Origin: Comamonadaceae bacterium OS-4 | GTDB lineage: Bacteria > Pseudomonadota > Gammaproteobacteria > Burkholderiales > Burkholderiaceae_C | Direction of reading: 5' to 3' | DNA: 64,000 bases | Assembly (NCBI GenBank): GCA_027924025.1 | Contig: AP026970.1 | Coordinates: forward strand, 3,184,501-3,248,500 | Part shown: positions 8,093 to 16,354 of the stretch, piece after piece | Layout: every line of letters begins with the position of its first letter | Numbering within the stretch: position 1 is the stretch's first letter | Program-made: the position numbers and the translations under genes | Notes under the pieces: generated by a model | What the model was told of the DNA's origin: nothing | Seen by the model: only the letters and a program-made list of their open reading frames with translations | Databases searched by the model: none

Positions 8093-9757
8093 TCAGAACT
8101 TGGCGGCCAGCATCTCCCGCAGGATGCGGCGCTTGATGACCTTGTGCGTCTGGGCGCTATCGGTCCACCACCAACCATCCTGCTGCATCGCCTGACCCGC
8201 CGCCACAAACCGGCGGATTACCTCCTCAAAGTCCGCATCGCTGAAATTCAGGCTGAAGATCATGCGACCGGTTCCCACCCAGCTCAAGGCCAGCCCTTGC
8301 AAACGCAAATAGTGCTGAAACAACCAGTGGTAGCAGCCGGGCTGCGTGTAGGTCACGGTCCAGATGGTCGACAGGTTGGCCACGCGTACCGGCAAACCCG
8401 CTACCTCCATGGCATGGTTGAGCTGCGATGCTCGGCGGTTCCAGACACCATCCAGATCGGTGTAGAGCGCTTGTACCTCGGGTGTTTCGAGCCTGCGCAT
8501 AAAGGTATTCATGGCGCCCATCACATAGGGGTGCGAATTGAACGTGCCGCGGGCAAAGCAGATATCTGCTGGTGCTTCATCGCGGAAGCGGCGCATCCAT
8601 TCGCGCTTGCCGCACAGCACGCCGATGGGCAGCCCGCCGCCCAGTGTCTTGCCGTAGGTCACCATATCGGCACGCACGCCGAAGTATTCCTGTGCGCCAC
8701 CGGGCGCCAGGCGGAAGCCGACAAACACCTCGTCAAAGATGAGCGCAATACCGCGCTCATCGCAAATCGTGCGCAGGGTTTTGAGCCATTCTGTGTAGGC
8801 CGCTTTGTCGAATCCGGCTTTGCGCGAACCGTCCAGCAAGGAGCCGTCGCTGGGCGCCGGCATGTTGGGGTGCAGGGCCTGCAAGGGGTTGATCAAGATG
8901 CAGGCAATGTCACGGCGCTTGCGCAGCACGCGCAGAGTGCCCTCGCCCATTTCAGACAAGGTGAAGGTGTCTTTGGCCGTCATCGGGTTGCCGATACCGG
9001 GCTGCACATCACCCCACCAGCCATGGTAGGAGCCGCAAAACCGCACCAGCTTCTTGCGGCCGGTGTGGTAGCGGGCCAGGCGCACGGCTTGCATCACTGC
9101 CTCGGTGCCGGACATGTGGAAAGACATCTCGTCCATGCCCGAGGCTTTGCGCAGGCGCTGCACGTTGTCCACCATGACCGGGTGGTATGCGCCCAGCACC
9201 GGACCCAGGTCGCGCGCGATGGCAGCGCCTTCGTCAATGCACTCTTTGTAAAAGTCATTGCCCATCAGGTTCACGCCATACGAGCCGGTCAGGTCGATGA
9301 ACACATTGCCGTCCAGATCGGTCACGGTGACGCCGGAAGACGACTGCAAAAAGGAACCGATCTTCAAGCCCTGCTTGACCATGGACTTGAACTGGTAGGG
9401 CACGCGGTAGGCACTGACGAACTGCATGTCCGACAAGCCATCGATCACCGAAGCGCCCGCCTCCAGGGTCTTGGGGTAACGCTGTGCAATGCCTTGCACC
9501 AGTGCGGCGAACGCCGCCTTGCGGCGTGCCACCACATCGACTGGCGCACCGTCTACGGCGAAAGCCTGCTGCTCGTCGTAGCTGTAGTTGGGCAGCAAAG
9601 AAGCCAGCAAACGCGCATTGCGCGGATGACCTGCCAGCGAGCGGTGCTTGGCCAGCGAGAGCTCGGCGCGCGCCTTCAATTTGCGCAAAGCCGCTATGGC
9701 CGCCGCCGTTCCCACGCCGGCCAGCAGCAAGGTTTGCAGTTCTAGAGATTCATTCAC
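8093..9757 (-). CDS. HemL-like class III aminotransferase
   Basis: A PLP-dependent class III aminotransferase of about 554 residues related to glutamate-1-semialdehyde aminomutase. The PLP lysine lies in VTYGKTLGGGLPIGVL, and DEVFVGFRLAPGGAQEYFGV is the cofactor Asp region. It is some 120 residues longer than HemL. The extra N-terminus begins with a hydrophobic stretch (about residues 7-25) that could anchor it to the membrane, followed by a helical region. The genuine hemL is at 45869, so this paralogue probably has another amine substrate. GTG at 9757 has AAAGG at a good distance; GTG at 9766 is the alternative. Confidence 0.75.
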   Translation of the reverse strand: MNESLELQTLLLAGVGTAAAIAALRKLKARAELSLAKHRSLAGHPRNARLLASLLPNYSYDEQQAFAVDGAPVDVVARRKAAFAALVQGIAQRYPKTLEAGASVIDGLSDMQFVSAYRVPYQFKSMVKQGLKIGSFLQSSSGVTVTDLDGNVFIDLTGSYGVNLMGNDFYKECIDEGAAIARDLGPVLGAYHPVMVDNVQRLRKASGMDEMSFHMSGTEAVMQAVRLARYHTGRKKLVRFCGSYHGWWGDVQPGIGNPMTAKDTFTLSEMGEGTLRVLRKRRDIACILINPLQALHPNMPAPSDGSLLDGSRKAGFDKAAYTEWLKTLRTICDERGIALIFDEVFVGFRLAPGGAQEYFGVRADMVTYGKTLGGGLPIGVLCGKREWMRRFRDEAPADICFARGTFNSHPYVMGAMNTFMRRLETPEVQALYTDLDGVWNRRASQLNHAMEVAGLPVRVANLSTIWTVTYTQPGCYHWLFQHYLRLQGLALSWVGTGRMIFSLNFSDADFEEVIRRFVAAGQAMQQDGWWWTDSAQTHKVIKRRILREMLAAKF

Positions 9758-9798
9758 GACATTCACCTTTCAATCCAACTTCACTATCAACAATCACC

Positions 9799-10680
9799 AT
9801 GCAACTACGTGCACAGATTCAAAAAATACTCAGCCAAGAAGACCTGAACTTTCTGCTGACCAACCGCATTCCGCGCCAGGCGCTCACCCGCTTTCTGGGG
9901 TGGTTCAGCAAGATCGAGCAGCCGCTGGTGCGTGATGCCTCTATCGGCATCTGGAAGTTCTTCAGCGACCTGGACTTGAGCGAAGCCAAAAAGCAGCGCT
10001 TTTCCAGCATGCATGACTGCTTCACCCGCGAACTCAAAGATGGCGCCCGTCCCGTATCGCAAGATGTGGATGCCATGACCAGCCCGGTCGACGCCATCAT
10101 TGGCGCGAGCGGCCCTATCGAAGGCACCCGCGTGTTCCAGGCCAAAGGCTTTCCGTACACCCTGGAAGACCTGCTGGGCCCGGACGCCGACGTCAGCGAA
10201 TGGCGTGACGGCAGCTTTGTGACCTTGCGACTGACATCCAGCATGTACCACCGCTTCCACGCGCCCCACGACTGCACCGTGGACGAAGTGCGCTACTTCT
10301 CGGGCGACACCTGGAACGTGAACCCGATTGCCCTCAAGCGGGTGGAAAAACTGTTCTGTAAAAACGAGCGCGCCTTCATCAGAACCCGGCTGAATGGACC
10401 CGGCCCATTGCAGGGACAACGGGTGGCGTTGGTTCCGGTGGCTGCAGTGCTGGTAGCCAGCATCCGGCTGCACTTTCTGGATGTGTTGTTTCACCTGAAA
10501 TACACCGGCCCCAAAAAGATTGCCTGCAACGCAAGCTTTGAGCGCGGGCAGGAAATGGGCTGGTTTCAGCATGGCTCCACCGTGATCGTGCTGGCGCCCA
10601 AAGGCTTTGTGCTCGATGCGGGCCTAGAGCAAGGGTCGCGCGTGCGAATGGGCCAGCCGCTCCTTCGCTGGCAATCCTGA
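9799..10680 (+). CDS. psd: Phosphatidylserine decarboxylase proenzyme
   Basis: A 293-residue Psd that makes phosphatidylethanolamine from phosphatidylserine at the inner membrane. The enzyme cleaves itself to form a pyruvoyl cofactor. The self-cleavage GST triplet is at residues 259-261 (HGSTVIV), and the upstream SSMYHRFHAPHDC motif contains catalytic residues. Length fits the proteobacterial family. It is divergent from the aminotransferase, and its 3' end overlaps the converging glycosyltransferase gene by 57 bp. Confidence 0.95.
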   Translation: MQLRAQIQKILSQEDLNFLLTNRIPRQALTRFLGWFSKIEQPLVRDASIGIWKFFSDLDLSEAKKQRFSSMHDCFTRELKDGARPVSQDVDAMTSPVDAIIGASGPIEGTRVFQAKGFPYTLEDLLGPDADVSEWRDGSFVTLRLTSSMYHRFHAPHDCTVDEVRYFSGDTWNVNPIALKRVEKLFCKNERAFIRTRLNGPGPLQGQRVALVPVAAVLVASIRLHFLDVLFHLKYTGPKKIACNASFERGQEMGWFQHGSTVIVLAPKGFVLDAGLEQGSRVRMGQPLLRWQS

Positions 10681-11907
10681 GGCGTTCGCCCTGCTCGCGG
10701 GGACGGAAGCAAACGGCCGGCCGTGGCGCTCCAGTACCGAGCGCAAGGTGTGCAAAAACGTATCGGCCACCGCATCCCAGCTGCGGTCGGCCACGGCCTT
10801 GGCAGCCGCCGCGCGGAAACGCGCGATGCGTTCAGGGTCCACCGCCAGTTGCACTGCGGCATTGACGAAAGACACGTCGTCGCCTGTAGGCACCAGCACC
10901 CCGTTGTCACCGCTTTCGATCAGTTCCAGCGCTGCGGCACAGTCGTACGACACCACCGCCAGCCCACTGGCCAATGCTTCTGGCACCACGTTGCCGTAGG
11001 TCTCTGTCAAGCTGGGGAACAAAAACAGGTCGGCCGAGGCATAGTGCGCCGCGAGGTCGCCGCCTTTTTGCACACCGGCAAAGGTGGCTTCCGGGCACGC
11101 CTCGGTCAGCGCCTTGCGCAAAGGACCATCGCCCACAAACACCAGCTTTACATCCGGCACGCGCGCCTTGATGGCGCGGAACGCGGCCACCACCAGTCCC
11201 ACATTTTTTTCCTTGGCGAGGCGCCCCACCAGCAGAATGACCGGCTCATCGCCCTGCACGCCCCATTGGCGGCGCAGCACATCAGACCGGTGTTGCGGGC
11301 CGAACTGCTCCAGCGCAACGCCGCGCGACAGCAGCGTCACGTTTTCGTAGCCGCGTGCGCTCAGGTCCTGCACCAGGCTGCGGGTGGGCACCATGGTGGC
11401 CTGGGTGCGGTTGTGCAGTTTGCGCAGGTAAGACTCGATCGGCGTCTTCAAGAGGCCAATGCCGTAGTGCTGCGAATAGCTCTGAAAATTGGTGTGAAAC
11501 GAGCTGGTGATCGGCAGCTGCAGCTTGCGCGCTGCCGCGACCGCCGACCAACCCAGCGGCCCTTCGGTCACCACATGCACGATGTCGGGCCTGCGCTCGC
11601 CCCAGAGTTTGATCAGGCGACTTTTGGAGGGCATGCCGAATCGCAGCTCGCCGTACGCAGGCAAAGGCACGCCTTTGGAGAGCACCTCGTCCAGGCCCTC
11701 GTGCTGCACCGTGGCCTGCTCGCGCGGCTGGCGCGGTCGCACCACCTGCACCGAGTGGCCCTTTTGCAGCATGCCGTTGACAAGCCACCCCAGCGTCATG
11801 GCCACGCCATTGACTTCGGGTGGGAAGGTTTCTGTCACGACGGCAATCCGCAAACTGGAGAGCTGCGGAGCGAAGGACTCGATGAGGAGGTCGTCGGAGG
11901 TTTTCAC
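10624..11907 (-). CDS. GT4-family glycosyltransferase
   Basis: A 427-residue group 1 glycosyltransferase. The N-terminal domain begins RIAVVTETFPPEVNGVAMT, typical of enzymes such as MgtA/PimB-like mannosyl or glucosyl transferases acting on diacylglycerol. The C-terminal domain has VGRLAKEKN and the E-x7-E motif in TETYGNVVPEALASG. Start is uncertain: GTG at 11907 is given, with a TTG upstream at 11937. The last 57 bp overlap the converging psd gene. A role in glycolipid synthesis is inferred from fold and the lipid-gene neighbourhood. Confidence 0.85.
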   Translation of the reverse strand: MKTSDDLLIESFAPQLSSLRIAVVTETFPPEVNGVAMTLGWLVNGMLQKGHSVQVVRPRQPREQATVQHEGLDEVLSKGVPLPAYGELRFGMPSKSRLIKLWGERRPDIVHVVTEGPLGWSAVAAARKLQLPITSSFHTNFQSYSQHYGIGLLKTPIESYLRKLHNRTQATMVPTRSLVQDLSARGYENVTLLSRGVALEQFGPQHRSDVLRRQWGVQGDEPVILLVGRLAKEKNVGLVVAAFRAIKARVPDVKLVFVGDGPLRKALTEACPEATFAGVQKGGDLAAHYASADLFLFPSLTETYGNVVPEALASGLAVVSYDCAAALELIESGDNGVLVPTGDDVSFVNAAVQLAVDPERIARFRAAAAKAVADRSWDAVADTFLHTLRSVLERHGRPFASVPASRANASGLPAKERLAHSHARPLL

Positions 11908-11970
11908 ACACCCGAGACTAGGCACCGCACATAACAACTTGATGATGGTTTTTTGACAGTTTGGCGTCTA

Positions 11971-13230
11971 TCACGCAGCCCGCAGCGGCCACCATTGCTC
12001 GCGGTAGAGCCCACACACCAGCGCCATCCCCACAACCACCATGACGCCAAATCCCCAGACCAAAGTGTGCAAAGGCAGGTTGAGCGCAGTGACACCCGCG
12101 TAAACCATCAGCATGACCAGCATGCCTGCGTTTTCATTAAAACCCTGCACCGCAATCGAGCGCCCCGCTGTGAGCAAGGTGTAACCCCGATGCTGCAGCA
12201 GCGCATTCATTGGAACCACAAAAAACCCCGCCATGGCGCCCACCACGATCATCAGCACCGCGGCGGCATAGATCGACTGCACCCACAACATCATCGGTAT
12301 CACGACACCCAGCAATAGCCCCAGCGGCAACAGATGGACAGCCCGCTCCAGCACCACAAATCGGCTAGCCGCCATGGCGCCGACCACCACACCCAGAGCG
12401 GTTACCCCCTGCAGGTAGGCCGCTTGATCCAGCGGCAGGCCAAACGCCTCGTGCGCCCAACGCAACACCACGAGTTGCAGCGTGGCGCCGACGCCCCACA
12501 ACAAGGTGGTCACCGCCATGGACATGCCCCCGACCTTGTCGCGCCAGAGCACCAGGTTTTCGCGCCAGAACCGCAGCACCAAAGTCAGAGGGTGAATCGA
12601 ATGGGCGCCGTAGCGGGCGCCACTATCGGGTATCCAGAGGCACACCACCATGGCAATGCTGTTCAGCAGCAGCAAGACCACCATGCCACCCGCGTAAGCA
12701 CTGCCCTCAGCGGGCTGCCAAGCTAGCAACAGGGGGCTGATCAGGAGTCCCCCCAGAACCGTGCCCAAGATAACGGCACACACCGTGGCTCCTTCAAAAA
12801 ATCCATTCGCACGCACCAGGGCTGCGGGCGGCAGCAACTCGGTCATCAGCCCGTATTTCGCTGGCGCATAAAGGGCGGCACCCCACCCCGCCACCGCAAT
12901 GGCCAGCAGAGGATCCACCCCCTGCAACAACAGCAACATGGCAATGACCTTGAACGCGTTGGACAACACCATCACTCGCCCCTTGCGGAATGCGTCTGAC
13001 GCGGGCCCCACAAACGGCGCCAACACTACATAGAACACGGTGAACCCGATTTTCAGCATCGGTATCCGCCAATCCGCCTCTGCCAACTCCATCACCCGGG
13101 CGATCGCCACAATCAAGAACGCGTTGTCCGCAAGCGTGGAGAGAAACTGAACACCCAACAGCAAGTAGAACGCTCGGGGCATAGGGCGGCTGGAGTTCGG
13201 CATGGCGTTGCGGAGAGTAAAGCTGCGCAT
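11971..13230 (-). CDS. lplT: Lysophospholipid transporter LplT, MFS family
   Basis: A 419-residue major facilitator transporter with about 12 membrane helices. The N-terminal FYLLLGVQFLSTLADNAFL and LYAPAKYGLMTELLPP are characteristic of LplT, which flips lysophosphatidylethanolamine inward for reacylation. No acyltransferase partner (aas) is fused or adjacent; plsC at 29026 is distant. The ATG at 13230 is given; an internal ATG at 13203 is also plausible since neither has a strong ribosome binding site. It lies near psd, consistent with phosphatidylethanolamine maintenance. Confidence 0.85.
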   Translation of the reverse strand: MRSFTLRNAMPNSSRPMPRAFYLLLGVQFLSTLADNAFLIVAIARVMELAEADWRIPMLKIGFTVFYVVLAPFVGPASDAFRKGRVMVLSNAFKVIAMLLLLQGVDPLLAIAVAGWGAALYAPAKYGLMTELLPPAALVRANGFFEGATVCAVILGTVLGGLLISPLLLAWQPAEGSAYAGGMVVLLLLNSIAMVVCLWIPDSGARYGAHSIHPLTLVLRFWRENLVLWRDKVGGMSMAVTTLLWGVGATLQLVVLRWAHEAFGLPLDQAAYLQGVTALGVVVGAMAASRFVVLERAVHLLPLGLLLGVVIPMMLWVQSIYAAAVLMIVVGAMAGFFVVPMNALLQHRGYTLLTAGRSIAVQGFNENAGMLVMLMVYAGVTALNLPLHTLVWGFGVMVVVGMALVCGLYREQWWPLRAA

Positions 13231-13283
13231 GCTGCCCGCGGGTTATGAAGCCTGCGTGACACGCCCCGTGACGCAGCCGTGTC

Positions 13284-13811
13284 ATGGATTTGCCGCAATC
13301 CGTCCCTAGCATGCTGCGAAACTTGCGAACGGAGCACGCCTTGCGACACCGACTTGCCCACTGGGCCACCCATGCACTGATTGGCTGCGCGTATCTCAGC
13401 GTTCCGGTGGCTCCCGCAGTGGCCAGCCTGGTGTTTTGGCGGCGGCGATATCTGCTCCGCTACCGGACCACCATGCGCAAAACACTGACCCATATTCAGG
13501 CCCTGCGGCAAGGCCCTGCCCTGCATTACTTCCGGGACGTGGCCGGCCAGGTGAAACAAGTGCCAGAGCACATTGAAGGTGAATGCGTGCAGTGCGGCAA
13601 CTGTTGCATGAACCACCAATGCATGTTTCTGGAGCCTGCAGGCGCAGGAAAATTCCAGTGCGGTATTTATCACTCCCCTCTGCGCCGCTGGTCCAACTGC
13701 GGCTCGTTTCCGCTGCATGGCCATGACATCGCCCGATACCAATGCCCCAGCTACTACGTGGCGGGCGGGCAAGGCAAGCCTGTCATCCCGATCCACCGGG
13801 CACGGGTTTAA
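13284..13811 (+). CDS. YkgJ-type cysteine-cluster protein
   Basis: A 175-residue protein with a C-terminal cysteine cluster (CVQCGNCCMNHQCMFL, then later Cys residues at CGIY, NCGSF and YQCPSYY) of the YkgJ/zinc- or iron-binding oxidoreductase family. A hydrophobic segment around residues 30-52 could anchor it in the membrane. The function of this family is not established. It is followed at once by a bidirectional terminator shared with the converging cytochrome c4 gene. Confidence 0.75.
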   Translation: MDLPQSVPSMLRNLRTEHALRHRLAHWATHALIGCAYLSVPVAPAVASLVFWRRRYLLRYRTTMRKTLTHIQALRQGPALHYFRDVAGQVKQVPEHIEGECVQCGNCCMNHQCMFLEPAGAGKFQCGIYHSPLRRWSNCGSFPLHGHDIARYQCPSYYVAGGQGKPVIPIHRARV

Positions 13812-13823
13812 CGCGCACCAAAT

Positions 13824-13853
13824 AAAAAGCCGCTGAAACAGCGGCTTTTTTTT
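13824..13853. terminator. Bidirectional Rho-independent terminator
   Basis: A perfect 12-bp stem (AAAAAGCCGCTG with CAGCGGCTTTTT) with an AAA loop and an 8-T run on the plus strand and a 5-A run on the other side. It lies between the converging YkgJ-type and cytochrome c4 genes. Confidence 0.92.
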
Positions 13854-13870
13854 GCGAGAGGCAGTGGCGA

Positions 13871-14536
13871 TTACTTGAATCGGTTTTGCGGCACCACTTG
13901 CAAATCGGAGGGCAAGGAGCCTACGTAATTCGCCAGTTCTTTGAGTTCAGCGTTGCTGAATTGCTTGGCAATACCACCCATGATGGCGTTGCCACGACCA
14001 ATGTTGGCGTTGCCTTCAACCTTGTAAGCCTTGAGCGCAACAAACAGGTAGTCGCTGTGCTGGCCGGCGATTTTGGGGTAAGTCGGGTCGATAGGCTTGC
14101 TCAAAGACTCACCGTGGCAGGAAGCACAGTTGCCTTTGGTCAGCAGTGCGTTGACCTTTTCGGAGCCGGCCGCAGCTTTACCCAGTGCCGGGGTACCGGC
14201 AACCACGCCACTGGCTTCGTAGTAAGCCGCCAAGTCCGCGATGTCTTGGTCGGTCAAAGAGGCGGCGATCCCTTTCATGGAGGGATGTTTGCGCTCGCCC
14301 TTCTTGTAGGCATTCAACGAGGCTGCAATGTACTGGCCGGACTGCCCGGAAATCTTGGGGACCTTGTGGATTTCAGGGAAGCTGGACTGGTAACCCACGA
14401 TGCCATGGCAGCCAATACACATGGCGTTCTTTTTGGCTCCCGCCTTCACATCACCCTGCACGCCCTCAGCATGAGCAGCGAAAACGGTCACAGAAGCGAC
14501 AAGCGCGGCGGACAGCGACAAGAGAAGTTTGTTCAT
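13871..14536 (-). CDS. Dihaem cytochrome c4
   Basis: A 221-residue periplasmic dihaem cytochrome. Residues 1-23 form a signal peptide (ending AAHA). Haem motifs are CIGCH at 40-44 and CASCH at 137-141, each in a class I cytochrome c domain with a distal Met (SMKG and IMGG regions). Cytochrome c4 carries electrons from the bc1 complex to terminal oxidases, in keeping with the coxB gene in the same window. The tandem-domain length fits the c4 family. Confidence 0.93.
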   Translation of the reverse strand: MNKLLLSLSAALVASVTVFAAHAEGVQGDVKAGAKKNAMCIGCHGIVGYQSSFPEIHKVPKISGQSGQYIAASLNAYKKGERKHPSMKGIAASLTDQDIADLAAYYEASGVVAGTPALGKAAAGSEKVNALLTKGNCASCHGESLSKPIDPTYPKIAGQHSDYLFVALKAYKVEGNANIGRGNAIMGGIAKQFSNAELKELANYVGSLPSDLQVVPQNRFK

Positions 14537-14656
14537 TTTGCGATGACAATCACAGAGTGATGACGTGGTGGTTTTGTGAAACCATTATATCGAGAAGGCC
14601 CTCCGTAGAACCCCTATGTTTGATCGCTATCAAGCAGCAACACAGACGCTTTTGCT

Positions 14657-15511
14657 ATGAAATTCACCGGTACCTCCAACTACGTTGCCACCCAGGACCT
14701 GATGCTGTCGGTCAACGCCGCCATCACCCTGCAGCGCCCTCTGCTCGTCAAGGGCGAGCCCGGCACCGGCAAAACCATGCTGGCCGAAGAGGTGTCTAAA
14801 GCTTTGGGCATGCCTTTGTTGCAGTGGCACATCAAGTCCACCACCAAGGCCCAGCAGGGCCTGTATGAGTACGATGCCGTGAGCCGCCTGCGAGACTCGC
14901 AGCTCTCGGATGTGGATGGCGGTGAACGCGTCAAAGACATCAACAACTACATCATCAAGGGCGTGCTGTGGCAAGCCTTCACCGCCGACCAGCCGGTGGC
15001 GCTGCTGATTGACGAAATCGACAAGGCCGACATCGAATTCCCCAACGACCTGTTGCGCGAAATCGACCGCATGGAGTTCTATTGCTATGAGACACGCCAG
15101 CTGATAAAGGCCAAGCATCGGCCGCTGGTGTTTATCACCTCTAACAACGAAAAAGAACTGCCTGACGCCTTCTTGCGCCGCTGCTTCTTCCACTACATCA
15201 AGTTCCCGGATGCGGCCACCATGCAAAGCATTGTGGATGTGCACTTCCCCGGCCTGAAAAAAGAGCTGGTGAGCGCCGCCATGAAAACTTTCTTCGAGGT
15301 GCGCAACCTGCCGGGCCTGAAGAAAAAGCCATCCACCAGCGAACTGCTGGACTGGCTCAAGCTGCTGCTTGCCGAAGACATTCCTGCCGAAGCCCTGCAA
15401 AGCAAAGACGACAAAATGGCGGTGCCCCCGTTGGTGGGTGCACTGCTGAAAAACGAACAAGACGTCACGCTGTTTGAAAAGCTGATGTTCATGCAACGCC
15501 ACAACCGCTGA
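14657..15511 (+). CDS. MoxR-family AAA+ ATPase
   Basis: A 284-residue MoxR-type AAA+ ATPase with Walker A GEPGTGKT (residues 33-40) and Walker B ALLIDEIDKAD (about residues 115-125), plus a sensor region VFITSNNEKELPDAFLRRC. MoxR proteins act as chaperones that mature enzyme complexes together with a VWA-domain partner. That partner is three genes downstream (16355) in the same transcription unit, giving a canonical MoxR-VWA pair. The client complex is not visible in the window. Confidence 0.92.
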   Translation: MKFTGTSNYVATQDLMLSVNAAITLQRPLLVKGEPGTGKTMLAEEVSKALGMPLLQWHIKSTTKAQQGLYEYDAVSRLRDSQLSDVDGGERVKDINNYIIKGVLWQAFTADQPVALLIDEIDKADIEFPNDLLREIDRMEFYCYETRQLIKAKHRPLVFITSNNEKELPDAFLRRCFFHYIKFPDAATMQSIVDVHFPGLKKELVSAAMKTFFEVRNLPGLKKKPSTSELLDWLKLLLAEDIPAEALQSKDDKMAVPPLVGALLKNEQDVTLFEKLMFMQRHNR

Positions 15512-15521
15512 GCCATCCCCG

Positions 15522-15743
15522 ATGAAAAACAATCCGTTGATTGAAGGCCTATCCGACGCCATAGGCTTTGTGGGTGGTGCACTGCTGGGCTTCTGGTTGG
15601 GTCGCTTGTTAGGGCTCGACGTGTTTGCCACCGGCTACGGCGCTGCCAGCATCGGCGGCATTGTGCTCGTGGGCGTGGGTGGGGGGCTGGGCCTTCAGGC
15701 CGCGCGCCGCTGGCGCAATCGCAACCAGGACAAGGCAGACTAA
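15522..15743 (+). CDS. Small membrane protein between moxR and GNAT genes
   Basis: A 73-residue protein with two glycine-rich hydrophobic segments (about residues 11-30 and 38-58) and a basic tail ending RRWRNRNQDKAD. I do not recognise a family. It starts 10 bp after the moxR stop and ends 4 bp before the next start, so it is part of the MoxR-VWA operon. GxxxG-type packing in both helices suggests a hairpin that may oligomerise, which is inference. Confidence 0.7.
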   Translation: MKNNPLIEGLSDAIGFVGGALLGFWLGRLLGLDVFATGYGAASIGGIVLVGVGGGLGLQAARRWRNRNQDKAD

Positions 15744-15747
15744 ACCC

Positions 15748-16344
15748 ATGGCATTCGTCGAACCCGTCACCCTGAGTGCCCGCGGCATCACTTTGCTTCC
15801 GCTGGCGCTGGAGCACGAAGCGGGCTTGCGCCTTGCTGCGGCCGACGGCGAGCTCTGGAATATCCGCGTGACCTCGGTCCCCGAGCCGGAAAACACCCGC
15901 AAATACATTGAAGATGCGCTCGCCATGCGTGACGCCGGCAACCGCTTTGCCTTCGCCGTCACCGAGACTGCCACCGGCAAGGTGCTGGGCTGCAGCAGCT
16001 ACCACGACATCGTGCCGGCAGTGAAGCGTGTCGAAATAGGCTGGACCTGGTACGCCAAAAGCAGCCAGCGCAGCCACGTCAACACCACCACCAAGCTACT
16101 GCTGCTGACCCACGCTTTCGAGACGCTGGGCTGCCATGTAGTGGGCTGGCGCACCGACAACTTCAATTTCGCGTCCCAAGCCGCCATCGAGCGCTTGGGC
16201 GCCAGACGAGACGGCGTGATCCGTGGCCATGCCCTGCGCCGCGACGGCACCATTCGCGACACTGTGATGTACAGCCTGCGCAGCGGCGAGTGGCCTGAAG
16301 TGAAGGCACAACTCTTATACCTGTTGGACAAACCGCGCACCTGA
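15748..16344 (+). CDS. GNAT-family N-acetyltransferase (RimJ/RimL type)
   Basis: A 198-residue GNAT protein of the RimJ/RimL-like subgroup, which acetylates protein N-termini or small molecules. VEIGWTWYAKSSQRSHVNTTTKLLLL and FETLGCHVVGWRTDNFNFASQAAIERLGA are the acetyl-CoA-binding and following motifs. It lies within the moxR-VWA cluster with very short gaps. Substrate is unknown. The ATG at 15748 fits the family start. Confidence 0.85.
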   Translation: MAFVEPVTLSARGITLLPLALEHEAGLRLAAADGELWNIRVTSVPEPENTRKYIEDALAMRDAGNRFAFAVTETATGKVLGCSSYHDIVPAVKRVEIGWTWYAKSSQRSHVNTTTKLLLLTHAFETLGCHVVGWRTDNFNFASQAAIERLGARRDGVIRGHALRRDGTIRDTVMYSLRSGEWPEVKAQLLYLLDKPRT

Positions 16345-16354
16345 GGGCACCCCC

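Noticed and set aside
8144-9745. Long open frame on the plus strand opposite the aminotransferase gene
   Set aside because: It is a shadow of the GC-rich real gene on the other strand. The product is rich in His, Arg and Gln and has no recognisable domain.
13203-13230. Separate short gene at the lplT start
   Set aside because: Only alternative starts of the same reading frame.
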